Part shown: positions 35,177 through 47,680 of the stretch, in pieces
Layout of the letters: the number at the start of each line of letters is the position of its first letter
Numbering within the stretch: the stretch's first letter is position 1
The notes under the pieces: generated by a model
The model's database searches: none
Told to the model about the DNA's origin: nothing
The model's input: only the letters and a program-made list of their open reading frames with translations
Assembly: GCA_003117195.1 (NCBI GenBank)
Contig: BDSI01000027.1
Location: 434,001-498,000, forward strand
DNA length: 64,000 nt
Reading direction: 5' to 3'
DNA from: Eudorina sp. 2006-703-Eu-15
Taxonomy: Eukaryota; Chlorophyta; Chlorophyceae; Chlamydomonadales; Volvocaceae
Position numbers and translations under genes: made by a program

Positions 35177-38100
35177 ATGCCGTTTTTGGACAAAATCCTC
35201 AAGGAGAAGCCCAAGACACCATCGGAAGTAGTGACAAAGCTTACGGCAGCATTTGAGGGTCTAGCGGCATCGAAAAAAGATGAACGGGCTTCGGAGAAAG
35301 CGCAAGAGTCCGTGGCGAAATACCTGGGATTCGCCAAGCTCCTGCTGTTTGGAGACGACGAGCACGAGCCTACAAAGGAAAATGCGATAGCTCTTGCTCA
35401 GGAGGCCGGTCGGTCCGACCTGCTCTCTTTGATTGTCAAGCAGCTTGGGGAGCTCGAGTTCGAATCGCGAAAGGACGCCGCCCAAGTTTTCGGCGCGTTG
35501 GTCCGCATCAGGGACAATGAGGAACGGGGCCCAGGAGCTTTGTACGTTCTGAATCATCCGGAGATCCCGACCCTACTTTTTCTTGGGTGGGTGCGCCGTC
35601 GATCGGCCGCATGGGCGTCGAGCGCCGCCAGCTTGATCCCGTAGGCCGCGCTGATCATCGCAGGTATGAGGAGCCAGCAGTTGCTCTCAACTGCGGTTCC
35701 ATGCTGCGGGATTGCTTGCGGGACGATCAGATCGCCAGGTGCGGTGTGGGTCGCCGGGTTTCGCGTGGGGACGCAGGTGCGGCGCGGGACGTAAACCCCC
35801 GCGACGCATTTCTCCAGTTTGGGCTTCGGATATAATTTTCACTGCCTCTGTGATTTGCACTGTCTCTGTGCCATGGAATACCCCACCTGCTTCCAACCCT
35901 GCGTACCAGGCAGTGGTGGTTGCTGATCAGTTTGCGTTGCCATGCCAAGGAGTCTCGTGGAATGCGTACTATGCACACACGGTCACTGCAACATTAGCCT
36001 AAGCGTCGTCTATTTGCGCACAGGAAAGTGTTGGACGGGCCTGTGTTTCTCAAGTTTTTTGACAAAGTGGTGGTGGCCAACTTCGAGATCGCATCCGACG
36101 CATTTAGCACGTTCAAGGTGAGGTGAAAATCTGCATTCGCGGCTACAGACGGAGCTGTGAGTGGACGGCCCATAGGGATTGGGCCGCAATCCCTATGGGG
36201 GCTGGCAGCGACCGTTGTTGCCTCGCTGGCTGCGTCGTCAACTGTCTGCTGTTTTATTTGGGTTGGTGGGGAATCGCAAATCGGCGGTAATCAGTTGCCA
36301 GGGCCCCGACGATGGCAACCTGACCAGGCCGCATGCCATGCTGCGGATTTGCATGCGGAATTTTGTTTCAGGCCCCAACCGCTGGCTGACTATTGCTGGT
36401 AATGCTGACATGACGCTGCAGGACTTGCTGACCCGGCATAAGCAGGTGGTGGCGCAGTACCTGCAGGAGCACTACACGGAGGTGGGTTTCGGATTGGGTG
36501 GCCAGGGAGGCAAGACACTGGGCGGTCGAAAACCAAAGCATTCAGTAGGCCAGTACGAGGCACGGGCCGATCTGCAACGACCATCAGTAAGGGCAGCGCA
36601 TGCTGTTGGATACCCATGGCGGCTTCTGGGGTGGGGTCCTTGCATGTATGTATCCTTTGCGCCGAGGAGGCCGCTTGTCAAGGCAACACTGCCTTGCTCG
36701 GACCGCCCGCAGTTTTTTAACGCGTACATCAAGCTCCTGCAGTCGTCCAACTACGTCGTGCGGCGGCAGTCCCTCAAGGTGAGGGGCCAACCCAGCTGAT
36801 GTGACACTATCCCAGGCTACTGGACCGCGGGACATTTTTGCAAGGGGGTAGTGGGAGCACATTCCCCGGCTGCTACATCGGCAGCGTTCACTTTTCAACC
36901 AGATATGGGTCCTCATTCAACGGGCGCGCCAGTTTTTGACGAGGAATACATGCAGAATAGCAGCCGTACGGAAGGACAGGGCATTTTCGGACTGGCAGGG
37001 AAATCCGAGAAATGGGTCACGACAACGAGCTGCCTGATCCTCGGCGGTGAAATCCGAATGGGGAATCCGGCTGTCCCACGGAACGTGCGTGCAGCACCTT
37101 TGTCCGCGAACCATAGCATCCGGCATTTGCGACGGCAGATGCGCTGTGACCTGCGCGGATACCCGTTATGAAACACGGGGAGGGGGGGTGCACCCATCCG
37201 TGCGCGGCGCCACTTTCTGGTCTACTTCCTGCGGACAGGTTCCTGCGAGCGGGAGTTCAGCGGCATTCCACCACAGGAATATGCAGTTTGCATGTTTGCC
37301 TCATCGCTGCCTGTCCTTTTGTACCAATGTCGGTTGCGTGGCCAATGGTTGGCATCGGTTGTCTCTGCACGCCTTTGCGCAGCTGCTCGGAGAGCTGCTT
37401 CTGGACCGCAGCAACGTCAAGGTGATGCTCCGGTTCGTTTCGGAGCCGCAGCACCTGATGACCATGATGGTGCTGCTGAAGGACCAGTCAAAGAGCATCC
37501 AGTTTGAGGCGTTCCACGTGTTCAAGGTGAGAGGGATACCCGACCCGTCCCAAGCAATAATCGCCTGTAACCCCACTGGTTTCCCCATCCTTAATGTCGA
37601 TATTGTGTTTCCCTCGCGCGACTACTGTAAACATGGCGCCAGCGCGCAATCGACCTGTAGTACAAGACTCCCCCGCTGTTTCCTTGGTTGCCAGCCAGGG
37701 CAGGACGCAACGTGCAGCGCTTTCTCTGTTATCCCTGAATGCGGAACTCAAAGAAATCCATGTTGCACACATGAAATCTCTATTGACAAGCCACAAACGC
37801 CATTGGACGCTTGCGCAAATGATTTTCAGCCGTTGCGATGGTCAGCGTATGGTTCGCATGACAACTTCTTGCGTTGTTGGCGATCTTCATCGTCTGCACG
37901 CGCGTCCGTGCCCCAGGTGTTCGTGGCCAACCCCAATAAGCCGCAGCCTGTCATGGACATCCTCGCTAACAACCGCGAAAAGCTGCTGAAGTACTTGGAG
38001 GACTTCCACACGGAAAAAGGTGCGGCGTGAAGCCCGGGAGTGGGTACAGTGTGTTTTATCCAAGGCTCGCTCGCCTGTTTGCTGGTATGATGAGTACTAG

Positions 38101-38456
38101 TGAGTGCATTTCAGTCCCGTTCCAAGTGCTTGCTGCCAGTCCTGTCCGGCATCTGGCGTGCGCGTGATGCGTCTGTAAGTAGTTGAGCTGTTCACGGACT
38201 CCCCTGTTCGCTCACAGAAGAGGACGAGCAGTTCAAGGAGGAGAAGGCCGTCATTATCAAGACGATATCGCTGCTGGCATCCCCTGCCCCAGCTGCGGCG
38301 CCCGTCCAAGCAGTGGCTGTCGCTCCGCCGGCAGCGCCGGTCTCAGCAGCCCCAGCCCCTGCCGCCGCCGCAGCGCCGGTCCCTGCGCCGGCTCCACAGG
38401 CGGTGCCGGGGCCGTCCACGCTGGAGGCAATGCCTTCGACGGGATCCACGTCGTAG
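35177..38456 (+). CDS. MO25: MO25/CAB39-family kinase scaffold
   Basis: MO25 is an armadillo/HEAT-like helical scaffold that binds and activates STE20/LKB1-type kinase complexes, and it functions in cell polarity and cytokinesis. Eight exons: 35177-35586, 35664-35738, 36024-36117, 36422-36481, 36713-36778, 37383-37526, 37917-38019 and 38218-38456. They give 1,191 nt and 396 residues. Conserved MO25 stretches appear in order: [106 protein letters not shown], and [16 protein letters not shown]. The core matches the usual length of about 340 residues. A tail of about 50 residues rich in Ala and Pro is added after the conserved end. No internal segment of the family is missing. Confidence 0.93.
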
Positions 38457-39333
38457 AGCCGTCTTCGTGCGGAAATAGTGTCCAAAGAAGGCGCCTCGAG
38501 CTGTCGGAGTGGACGGTGTGTGAACCGTTGGCAGGGCCGTTTCCGCAAATCCTCTTGTTTGCGTGAGTGCTCGTGTGCATGAGTTCTACGCGCATAAGGC
38601 TGCGCTTCCAGTGAATGCAAGTGCGCCGGATGGTGCTCTTACTGGTGTGCTGATGTGAGGGCGGCTTTGCAAGATGTCCGCCTCGCATGCTGTTTGTAAA
38701 GGAATGCAGATTCAAGAGTCATGATGCTGCGTATTTCAGTTTGAACTACGATGTGTGAATGTCGGACACAATTCAACTGTTATGTATCGTTGTCGTTTTC
38801 CCGTGTCGTCCAATGTACGGCGCTGTAGCTTGTACCTCTTGCTCGCGTTATAGTTGCTCCAGGTACCCAAATTCTGTCTCGGTAAGCTGAGCTTTAGTGT
38901 AATTGGATGCTGCCAATTGGGTGACACGTTTCTCTTCATCTTGCGTATAATCACATGCAACCGTTGTCGCGGGCCTGCCGCAGTTTTCACAGCGTCAAGG
39001 CACCACATAAACATCAAAACAATGCAATAAGAGCTCAGAAATAAACCGGGATTGGCTGTGTTTCTATTATGTAGCTGTCGCTGTTATTCGGCCAGTTGCG
39101 TCGCTGCCGAAGGGGCTCACCACACAAGCCTGCTACGTTTATCCAAGCAGCCGAGGGCAACCTTCTTTGCTGTATGCAGATATTAGGGTGAGAAAATCGT
39201 TTGTCAGGCGTATGTCATCGTCACCTACTTGTGAGCCGGAGGGCTGTGGCGAAAGTGGGCTTTGCTGTGAGCTGGAGCATCAACGCAGTGACAATGTATC
39301 ACGTCGCGCTTTACTGGTGCATGTCGCAGGAGC
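38457..39333. other. Interval between MO25 and the kinase gene
   Basis: It contains the MO25 3' UTR and the kinase 5' region. Apart from the TGTAA at 38695 I see no gene or repeat. Confidence 0.55.
38695..38699 (+). terminator. Probable TGTAA polyadenylation signal of MO25
   Basis: TGTAA about 240 bp after the MO25 stop codon, inside CTGTTTGTAAAGG. Confidence 0.55.
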
Positions 39334-40682
39334 ATGCCGCCGCAAGACGGCACAGGCGAAGCATCCTTACGGTCGCTCTCGGATACGCAGCCGGTTTTCA
39401 GCGCGCACGTCAGTCAATTTGGACTGAAGTATGAAGTTAAGAAGAAAATGGAGCTGTACAAGGGCAGGTAAGGCAACACACTGCACGGTTTTGGGAGTTT
39501 GTCATACATCTCAACTGCAACCAACACCTTCGACGATCACGCGGCGCAATCTATCGGCCAAAACACGCGCATATGTTTTCCTTTATATCGGATCTTGACT
39601 GCCTCGAAACATTGCCCGCGCGTCATCGGCCTTCCCGTTGGGCGCAGTGTGTCCACGGTGTACAAATGCCTGCTGGGCGGTGGCAAGACCGTAGTCATCA
39701 AGACATACCATAAGGCGAAGATGGTGGATAAGCACTTCCACAAGCTTGAGAGGGAGATTGCCGCGATGCGCGCGCTGTGTCGCGAGGTCGGCAAGAAGGG
39801 GATCGTGGAACTGCTGGACACATACGAGGACGCCCACGGCATACATCTTGTCATGGAGTGCTGCGAAGGTATGAGGAAGCCAGACAGATGGTCGCTGCGC
39901 AAAAAGATCTGGCAAGACCCCGGCTGTATTTGATCGTGCATCGCACACTACCGGTAGCAATTGGCACACACGCACACACAATTCTCTCTGCGATAAGCCT
40001 GAAGGCCCCCAACCGGCATCCTGATCCAGGTGGTGACCTGTTCAAACGCCTGATGCTACACGGCGGCAAGCTCCCGGAACACTGGGTTTGTGTGGAGGTG
40101 AGTGCGACCCCAGGACGGCGAATGGGTGCAAGCTCGGTGATGTTCTGCTGTGTAAGGGCGGTCCCCAGTCCCGCCGAATTCAAACCCATCTCGGAAACCC
40201 AATTTCGCCACGATTAACTAGTCCGTCCCAACCACAGAAGACAGTTACGGGAGACAGTTGCACAGAAGCAAGGGTCCGGAAACATCTGACGAAGCAGGAC
40301 GGGGTTTAGAATGATGGGCAGGCGCCGCAACATTCCAGCAATGCGGGTGTCATGAAGGGAGCATACTGTGCTGGAAGCCGCTGGTCGCTGGTGTGCCCTC
40401 TGCACCGATCGGCGCTGGCCGTGCATCCTAATGCTGTCGAGTCAATCTATATGCCGCGTGCGCAAACATCCCCATCCGCACCACCCAGGTGATTTCGCCG
40501 CTGCTGCGAGTCCTGGAGCGCATGCACAACCTGCACCTGATGCACCGGGACATCAAGCCGGAGAATATATTCATCACCGCGGATGGTCTCGTCAAGCTTG
40601 GGGACTTTGGCCTGGCGATCGATTGGACGAAGGAGCTGCCCTTCAGCCGCTCCGGAACCCTGGACTACATGGCGCCGGGTGC

Positions 40683-40714
<32 letters not shown>

Positions 40715-43700
40715 GCTTGCCCCGAGCTCCCGACCTCTTGCCGCATGTGTTTAGATAAGAGACATGTGTATTTCCCCGGGTGGGCCATTTGGTTAGGTTT
40801 ACCCGTTAGGTTAGGAATGGAGTGTTTTGGAAAGATCAACGGGCTTCTTGCAGCCCCGTACTGGCCACGCCCGCCCCGGACATGGCTCCGATGCCGTGTC
40901 CGGTCCTCCATTGGCCACGGCTGAATCCCCCCTGGCCCGGCACGTCGTGGTTTTCCCTCCCCATGCAGAGGTGCTCATGAACCCAGCGACACACACGCAG
41001 GAATCCCCGGCCATCACCGCCGCGCAGCTTCTCGCCAAGCACATCCGGCCGTACACATCTGCCGTGGACGTCTGGGCGGTGGGCTGCCTGGCCTATGAGC
41101 TGGTGTGCGGCCGGCCGCCTTTCGAGGTGGAGGACGAGAAACAGACCGCCAGCCTGATCATCTATTCGAATCATATCCAGTTTGGACCCAACGCCAGTCC
41201 CCTCTGGGTGGATTTCGTTACCCAGGCACTGGTCAAGGATCCCCGGCAGCGGCCCGACGCCACGACACTGCTAGGACACCCCTGGATCCGGAGCAACATG
41301 GACAGGGCGTCGGCAGCGTCGGAGAGGCAGCCGGCGGTGCAGTCGGCGGCATCGGACACCCGGCCGGTGAGCGATAGGTCGTCTTCTATTGCTCCTCGCG
41401 CGGTATCGCCGGCGTTGGTCGCCGTACAAGCCTGCTCTGCAAGCAGCTGCTCAGGCGGCAGTGCCTGCGGGCCCTCGTCCACCGTTGGCGGCAGCAGCAA
41501 CAGCAACAGCAGCTCAGCGGGCGGCAGCAGCAGCAGCAGTAGCGGCGTCGCCGCCTGCAGCGCCCCTCCCGCTGCCGCCGCGCCCCAGCTGCAGCGGACT
41601 TGCACTCCGTCGAAGGCGGCGCACGGCTTCCGTACCGCGGCGGCCATGCTGACGAACCGCGTCAGCCAGAGCCCTTCGACGCCGCCGCCGACGCCGCCGC
41701 CGGTACAGACCGGTGCCACGTCTGCCACCACCTCGCCTGTCACGGCCTCTGGTGCCGTGTACACTGGCCAGCTGTTGGCCAGCGGGCCACAGCCGCCCCG
41801 ATCTGCCCCGCCCTCTCAGAACACTGCGGGAGCTGGTGCGGGTGCGGGTGCGGGTGCGGGTGTGCATCCCGGGCTCAGATCTTCCACACCCGGCAGCGGT
41901 GGTGCTGGAGGCGGCGGCAGCAGCAGCAGCAGCGGGGCCCTGCGCAGTTTGCTGGACGCGTTTAAGAATGCGTCGATATGCAACGGCGCCGCCGCGATCA
42001 ACACTGTCAGCTGTACGGCGCGCTCGCCGCCGGCAGCATCAGCAGCTTTTGGCAGCGTCAGCAGCGCCACCGCCCATCGCCCGCGATCAGGTGGCGGCGG
42101 TGGCAGCGTGTATCGCAGCAGCAGCGGGGCCGGCAGCGCCGTCAGTGCAATCAACGTCACCGCCAACGTCGGCAGCGGCCTTGGCCTCAGCAGCGGCGGT
42201 GGCGGTGGCGGCAGCGGCATCAGCGCGTCTCATCAGCGGATGCGGTCATCGTTTCAGTTCCAACTGCCGTCGGAGCGGGATAGCGCGCGCGAGAGCAGCC
42301 GGGAGAGCGCGCGCGAGAGCAGCCGGTCCGCGCGACAGTCCTTCCAGGTGCAGATCCCCGTAGGCGACCGCGAGAGGGAGCGGGAGAGGGAACGAGATGC
42401 GTCGGCTGGCGGACACAGTACGGCAGCCGTCGTGGGTAGCAGGGCGCCGTCGGCTGGCGTCATCGGCGCTGCAGCCGAGCGGGGACTGGGGGCCGGCCAG
42501 CCGCCTCCGGCGGAGTACCAATCGATGCTGCTAGGTCGCCCTGCCTCCCCGGTACAGCTGCCGCCGCAGCGCGCCATGCTCGTGAGCAATGGCATGGGCA
42601 GCAACGGCAGCCTGCAGGGCGCCACGGCGGCCGGCAGCGGTGCGGGCAGCGGCAGCCCTTCTCGCGTCCCCCGCAGCGGTGCCGCCACCACCGGCGGCTT
42701 GGTTCCGGTGGGCAGCCAGGGCAGCTCGGGCGGGGGCCTTATGTCGTCGACCCACATTCGGCCCCTCCTGGGCTCCCTGTCATCCGCCGGAATGTGCGGA
42801 AGGGTGCCGTCACCGCCTCCGCAGCGGCCGGAGCTCACCCAGGCGTCGGCGGCGACACAGACAGCGTCGCCCCACGCGACTCCGGGGAAGCCGCCGCGTC
42901 CGGGCGTGGGTGAGGGCCCGGCCGGGAAACCTCTGGCGGCGCCGCCACCGGCTGTCACCGCCAGTACCGCTCCGCAGTCGTTCCCGCTCTCCGTACCCTC
43001 AACACCCATCCGAGGCAGTCAGTACGGAAGCTCGGTCCATCAGAACCAGCCGCCTGCCGCCAGCCCGCCAGGGATGAAGTCACCGCTGCCGCCGCAGCAC
43101 CCGCCGCAACAGCCATCGCCACAGCAGCACCAGTCGCCGCCGCCGCCGCCGCAGCACCAATCGCCACAGCAGCAGCCAATTATGGCTTCATCGCCTATAC
43201 CCAGCAGTCAAAAGCGCAGCGATGGGGCAACGGGGCCAACTGCGGCCGCCGCCGCCGCCGCCGGCGCGGCAGTATCGCCAGGCTCACTGCACGAGCTCAC
43301 CCGTAACTGGGGCGCTGTCGTGTCGATCAGCGTGGGGAGGCTGTCGAACCTGGTGGGAGGCGCCCGGCGCAGCGGCACAGGCAGCGCCTTCAGCAGCCCG
43401 CAGCGATTGCCGGCGGGCGGGAGCAAGGCGTTGGACGCGTACGGCCTGCCGGCGCCGACGCCGGTGGCGTCGGCGTTGCCGCCAGCTGAGTATTGCAGCC
43501 CTCGGCCCTCTGGGGTGCTGGAGCGCGTCAAGCACCACCTCCGCGGGGGCAGCGGTGTAGGCGGCGCCGGCGGGCGGGGTGTAGCAGGCGGCGCCGCCAC
43601 ACCGGCGTCCCCGACGGTTAGCACAGCTACTGCGACGGTGGGCAGTGCACAGTCGTACTCAGCGCTGCAGGCACATGAGCAGTACGATGGCACGAATGGT

Positions 43701-43745
43701 AGTATGGTAGGTACGGCACGGGTACGGTCCGTGGACGTCATGTGA
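39334..43745 (+). CDS. Aurora-like (CALK-type) serine/threonine kinase with long disordered tail
   Basis: Five exons: 39334-39467, 39648-39868, 40030-40097, 40489-40678 and 40969-43745. They give 3,390 nt and 1,129 residues. The first exon ([20 protein letters not shown]...) is short and is chosen because its frame runs directly into the kinase fold. The ATP-binding lysine is K63 in VVIKTYHK, the catalytic loop is HRDIKPEN with D162, DFG is at 180-182, and the activation segment ends GTLDYMAPE at 197-205. The domain closes at GHPWIRSN near 306-312. [11 protein letters not shown] followed by an insert, then [13 protein letters not shown], resembles the Chlamydomonas aurora-like kinase (CALK) group, which acts in flagellar disassembly. 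The glycine loop is reduced (YKGSVSTVY). After the domain come about 820 residues of Ser/Gly/Ala/Pro/Gln-rich sequence with Arg-Glu-Ser repeats. The CALK assignment rests on remembered family features and is less certain than the kinase call. Confidence 0.82.
40683..40714. repeat. GTCT tetranucleotide repeat in kinase intron 4
   Basis: Eight GTCT units, four bases after the 5' splice donor of the intron 40679-40968. Confidence 0.85.
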
Positions 43746-46299
43746 TTGATTAACAAGAAACCCGCCCCGTAGTGTGGTGTCTAGGTTCATTGCCGGACAC
43801 TTTTAGTGCAGCGACATTTAGTGTACATTGTTCCGGGTGCCCTGAACGGCCCTAGTAAGTAATCGTTACAAGGTGGACCCGAGTCCGGCCCTGATAGACA
43901 GCTGTCGGACAGCGCCATTATTAGGCCCTGATAGACAGCCAGCTCCAATCCATAAAGATGATTGTCGCGCGCCGTATCTTGCGGCAATCCGGTTGATCTC
44001 GCGCTCGCGCTGTGACCACCCAGGGATCTATGCCGCTTGTGCAAACAGCTGAGTGTCGCATGAGAAGTGGTTGGGTTGTAGAGATAGGGCCCAGCAGCAG
44101 CTGGGCCAGAGACAAGTCAGTGATGTGGGGCCTTGCAGGGCGTCTTGGGTTGGTCCCCTAGGTGACGGGCACTAATGCATCCGGCTAAGGGGTGGAGGTT
44201 GTGTTTCTGTTTTAGTGCTCGGAACATGATGCCGGGTGCGGGTACCGTAGTGCAAGGGAAAAGACATGGTATATAGCATGATCGGCCGTGGTGGACTCTT
44301 TGCAAACTCCCTGACGTGCATGGAAAGGGGACTATCTAGGCGAGGCATGGGGCACGGCCACTGAGGGCGGAGAGGCCAAGGAATAGCAAACTATGGGGGC
44401 GGGTCAGCCGGGTCAGCTGCGTCGAAGTTGACTACGGGGTCGGGTCCCGGACCCCGTTGTACAGCGGCAGTACATACGCGCGGACAGTTCGTCGACTTAT
44501 GGCTACGGCATGTGTATTGTTTGGGGATTTATCGAACGCGGTAGGTTTGTGGCATTTGAGCTCTTGGACGAAAGGACCCCTCTTGGACCGTGCCTGGGTG
44601 GAATGAAGTATTTTCCCAATCCGGTTCGTTCCGGTCACCTATTCCACCTAGTCACTTCGATTTCATACAGGACAGCGGTATTATTATTTATTCTTTCGAT
44701 TTCCTCAAGGGAAAGCATGCGCTGCGAGGCAATTGTCGTTCTGAACGGCGCGGGTTCGTGTTCCCACGTGCTTCATGACCTGTGCTACCCACTCGGAGGT
44801 AGAGATGCCCGGATATCCGTTGCTATGTGCAATGGAGCATGGTTGCAGTTGCTGAAATACACGGGAGGAAGAGAGCCGAAACTGGCTTCCCTGCCTCCGC
44901 TGCTGAAGGCCCCCACGGGATGCCGCCGGTGCCAGGTGCTACCAGCAGCTATAACGACCGCGAAGGCAGAAGAGCATTTTTTGCGGGGAAGGGGATATTT
45001 TTCCTATTGGCTGACGTATGTTCTTCCATGTAGTGGTGCTTGTCGTGACCCGGGGGCTCGGCCCTGCTTGATCAGATAGTGAGGGATACGAGCCGCTGTG
45101 ATTACGCTGTCGTCGACATGGCTTGCGCCGTATCCCCCGACCTGCACGACGGCATCGACATTTATGCTGTACAGACAATCAATGCGCGTGCCTGGAGTAA
45201 TTTCAACGGGTAGGCACAACTTGCCAAAAGTCCTCAGACGGAAACACTAATTGGTTTTTATCTGGAAAGAGACGAGTTGTTGGCTAAAGCCAACCCAAAC
45301 TACTTCTCAAAGCGAAACATTTCGCTTGTGGCAATAGGCGCTTTCCGCCGTCGAGATTATTAGGAAGCAACGTTACAATGGGGACCAGCAGGTAAGCCGC
45401 TCGCTCGCCGTACGTACAGGCGCAGACGGACTGTTCATCCTTCGGGTTCGTTTGGACCGTACGAGCTCGCTGAAGCTCATAACATCCATCCATCATTCTA
45501 CCCCAGGGGCACGCCGTGCATTAAGCAGGGAGCCATGCCAAAGAAAAAGCAGCCAAGAACCTCCAGCCCCAGTAGTCAAGGGACACAACTGGAACACATG
45601 CAGGGAAAGGAACAAGCCAGAGAGGTGGGCAAGCAGCGCCAGACAGGGGCAGCACCCAGCCCCAACAAGTCAGGGGACGGGAGTCCCGGGCGGCGAGTCA
45701 ACATCCGGTGGCCGCGACAGTACGACACGGCCCGACACCCCGCACAGGAAGGGGTGATCGAGCGGCACGTAACCCCAGGTCCGCGGAGGCAGACCGCGTG
45801 ACGCAAACGGTGCGAGGCGGGCCCCAAAGTCCGCCGTGACAGCCACAGCGACCGAAACAAGGCACGGGCGCGACTGAGCAGTGCGGGAGTCCCACCCGTT
45901 ATACAGGCGCTGACGGCCCCGTTCAAGGGCCGCCAGCGCCGCCAGCGCCGCCACACCCGGGACGACCTGATGGACACCCGGCGGGGCGCCACGCACTGAG
46001 CTTCCCGAACTTCAACCGCTGGCTGTCCGCTGCCCATGGCGCCTTGCCGATGGTGACGTTCCGCTAACAATGTTCAGCCGGTAATGGGTGAATCACCGTG
46101 CTGGATTTCGTCGCTGAAGCCCTTCCTTGTCGGCCCTACGCCTTGGTGCGTCTACCGGGTTCACCATCATCATCTGAAGATATCGCGGGCATATTTCACA
46201 CTCTGGCGATCCTGTCTCGAGCTGCTGCATGGGTACATCCCGCCGGCGGTCCTCGCTGAGCTTCCAATCCAGCCCCCAGCTGCGCGTCAATTTCGTTAA
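43746..46299. other. Gene-poor interval with short repeats
   Basis: No gene is supported. Two copies of GGCCCTGATAGACAGC lie at 43887-43902 and 43924-43939. A 19-bp word at 43866-43884 is identical to one in the PGPase gene at 21662. Open frames at 44510-45079 (+), 45004-45219 (-) and 45535-45801 (+) have partly protein-like composition but no domain I can name. They may be transposon debris, given the reverse transcriptase relics next to them. Confidence 0.5.
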
Positions 46300-46319
46300 G
46301 GATAGTCAGCGCTAGGGCG

Positions 46320-46572
46320 TCGGAGGAAGGGGGGAAGGAAGGCCATGAAATGCCGGGCGATGGGGTCAAGCATGACGGAACCCGGTGGCAAAGTCGTGAA
46401 TACCCAGGAAACCGTTCCAAGGGAGGTCGTTCAACAGGGCCCCCAGCTCGGGAAGTGGGCAGGGGAGCTTGATCACGCACTCACTAACCCCGGAGTGGGA
46501 AGGATCAATGATGGGGCAGATACTGCCGTCGGCCTTGAGGATGACATGCAGGGGAATGACGAAAGCAGACTA
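46320..46572 (-). pseudogene. Decayed reverse transcriptase palm-like fragment
   Basis: On the minus strand one frame reads SAFVIPLHVILKADGSICPI, then IDPSHSGVSECVIKLP, then ELGALLNDLP, then FLGIHDFATGFRHA, then a TGA. The order KxDGS..P..DPS.SG...LP, ..LLNDLP, ..DF..GF matches the fingers/palm segment with motif A of DIRS- or gypsy-like reverse transcriptases in algal retroelements. Frame breaks and stops show it is not functional. Confidence 0.5.
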
Positions 46573-46889
46573 GGATGTCAGCGTCATACTGCTGGATGAC
46601 CCCACAATGTAGGAACGAGTCTAAGTTGGTCCCATTTCCGCAAGGTGTGGGTGAATCGACAGGTAGTTGTGGAGGTGGTGGGACGGCGGGGGTTCGGCAA
46701 GGAACTGCCAGACTGCAGCGTTGGGGATAGCCGGTGTATTGACCCCATAGGCGAGCCAGGCCGTTGTATTGAGCCTGGCCCCGTCGGCGGCCGAACCAAT
46801 GCTTATGCTGCAGCGCCCGAACCAATGCTTGTGCAGCGGGTCCGGTTGTGCCTGCAGCGCTTCCGATACCCCAAAGTTTCCGCGACGGA

Positions 46890-47680
46890 CGCTTCAGCTC
46901 GCTGCAAGACGGCAGCCACTGCGGCGTCCACCTCCTTTGGTGTCGGCGCCGGTGGCGGCGCCACCGTTGACGTTGCCCCTTCGGTGTCGCCTTCGGTGAC
47001 GGCGCACGACAGTGACGATGTAGGGATGGGTCGTCCGTCGGGCGAAGTAGAGCGCGTGGGGGGCGAAGGTTAGCAGGGATTGGAGGCGCGCCAATATTTG
47101 CCGCCGCGAGTAGCCTTGCGTTTCGAGCGCGCGGATGAGGTGGGCGATCTCGATGCAGAAGTTGTCGACGGAGGTGATGACACGCAAGCGGCGGTGGAAC
47201 TGGCCGGTGAAGATGTTGCGTTTGCTGTCTCGTTGACGTTGGAATTCCGGGCCACAAAGCGGGAGAGGCGGACGCGCTGGCAGGCAGGTTGTTCACGTTA
47301 GTCATATAGGCGCGTATGATACCGGCTGTGGTCGCCGATGGGGTCGGGCTCGAGGAGGACATCGAGGAACGGCATGTGGCCGGGGGGCAGATGGTTGTGC
47401 TTTTGTGGGGAGACTCCAAGCTCGGAAGGGTAGATGCCGACATGCCGTGGAGGTGACGGAAGGAGGGAAGGTATGGTTGACGGACAAGCTCGCGAAGGTA
47501 CGTACGGGTTGTTGAGGGAGAGGAGGACGTCGAGGTAGCGTCGAGGTCGAGGTGCGTGCGTTGGTGCACATGTGGAGCCTGTCCGATGCGCCAAGGTGGC
47601 GCGGTTTTGTTTCTGCAGTGTGTGGTGAGGAATATCGACGGCGATCACCGATGGCCTGCTGGGTCCACTGTAACATCATT
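46890..47680 (-). mobile_element. Penelope-like reverse transcriptase relic
   Basis: Reading down the minus strand in shifting frames gives a recognisable Penelope-like order. First comes MLQWTQQ. Then RYLDVLLSLNNPYVPS, where the usual YxDD catalytic box is degraded to YLDV. Then VGIYPSELGVS, MPFLDVLLEPD and HTRLYD. Finally, in another frame, IFTGQFHRRLRVITSVDNF and AHLIRALETQGYSRRQILAR, a thumb/C-terminal segment. At least two frameshifts and several stops lie between them, so this is a dead fragment. No endonuclease domain or terminal repeats were found. The 354-residue open frame at 46505-47569 on this strand is a shadow of it. Confidence 0.6.

Noticed and set aside
39334..43745. Polo-like kinase 4 or NEK identity for the kinase
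   Set aside because: No polo box is visible in the tail, and GTLDYMAPE with the [13 protein letters not shown] context fits the aurora-like CALK group better.
46505..47569. 354-codon minus-strand frame as an intact gene
   Set aside because: Its own frame is low-complexity. Neighbouring frames carry the reverse transcriptase motifs, so it is a frameshifted shadow of a dead element.
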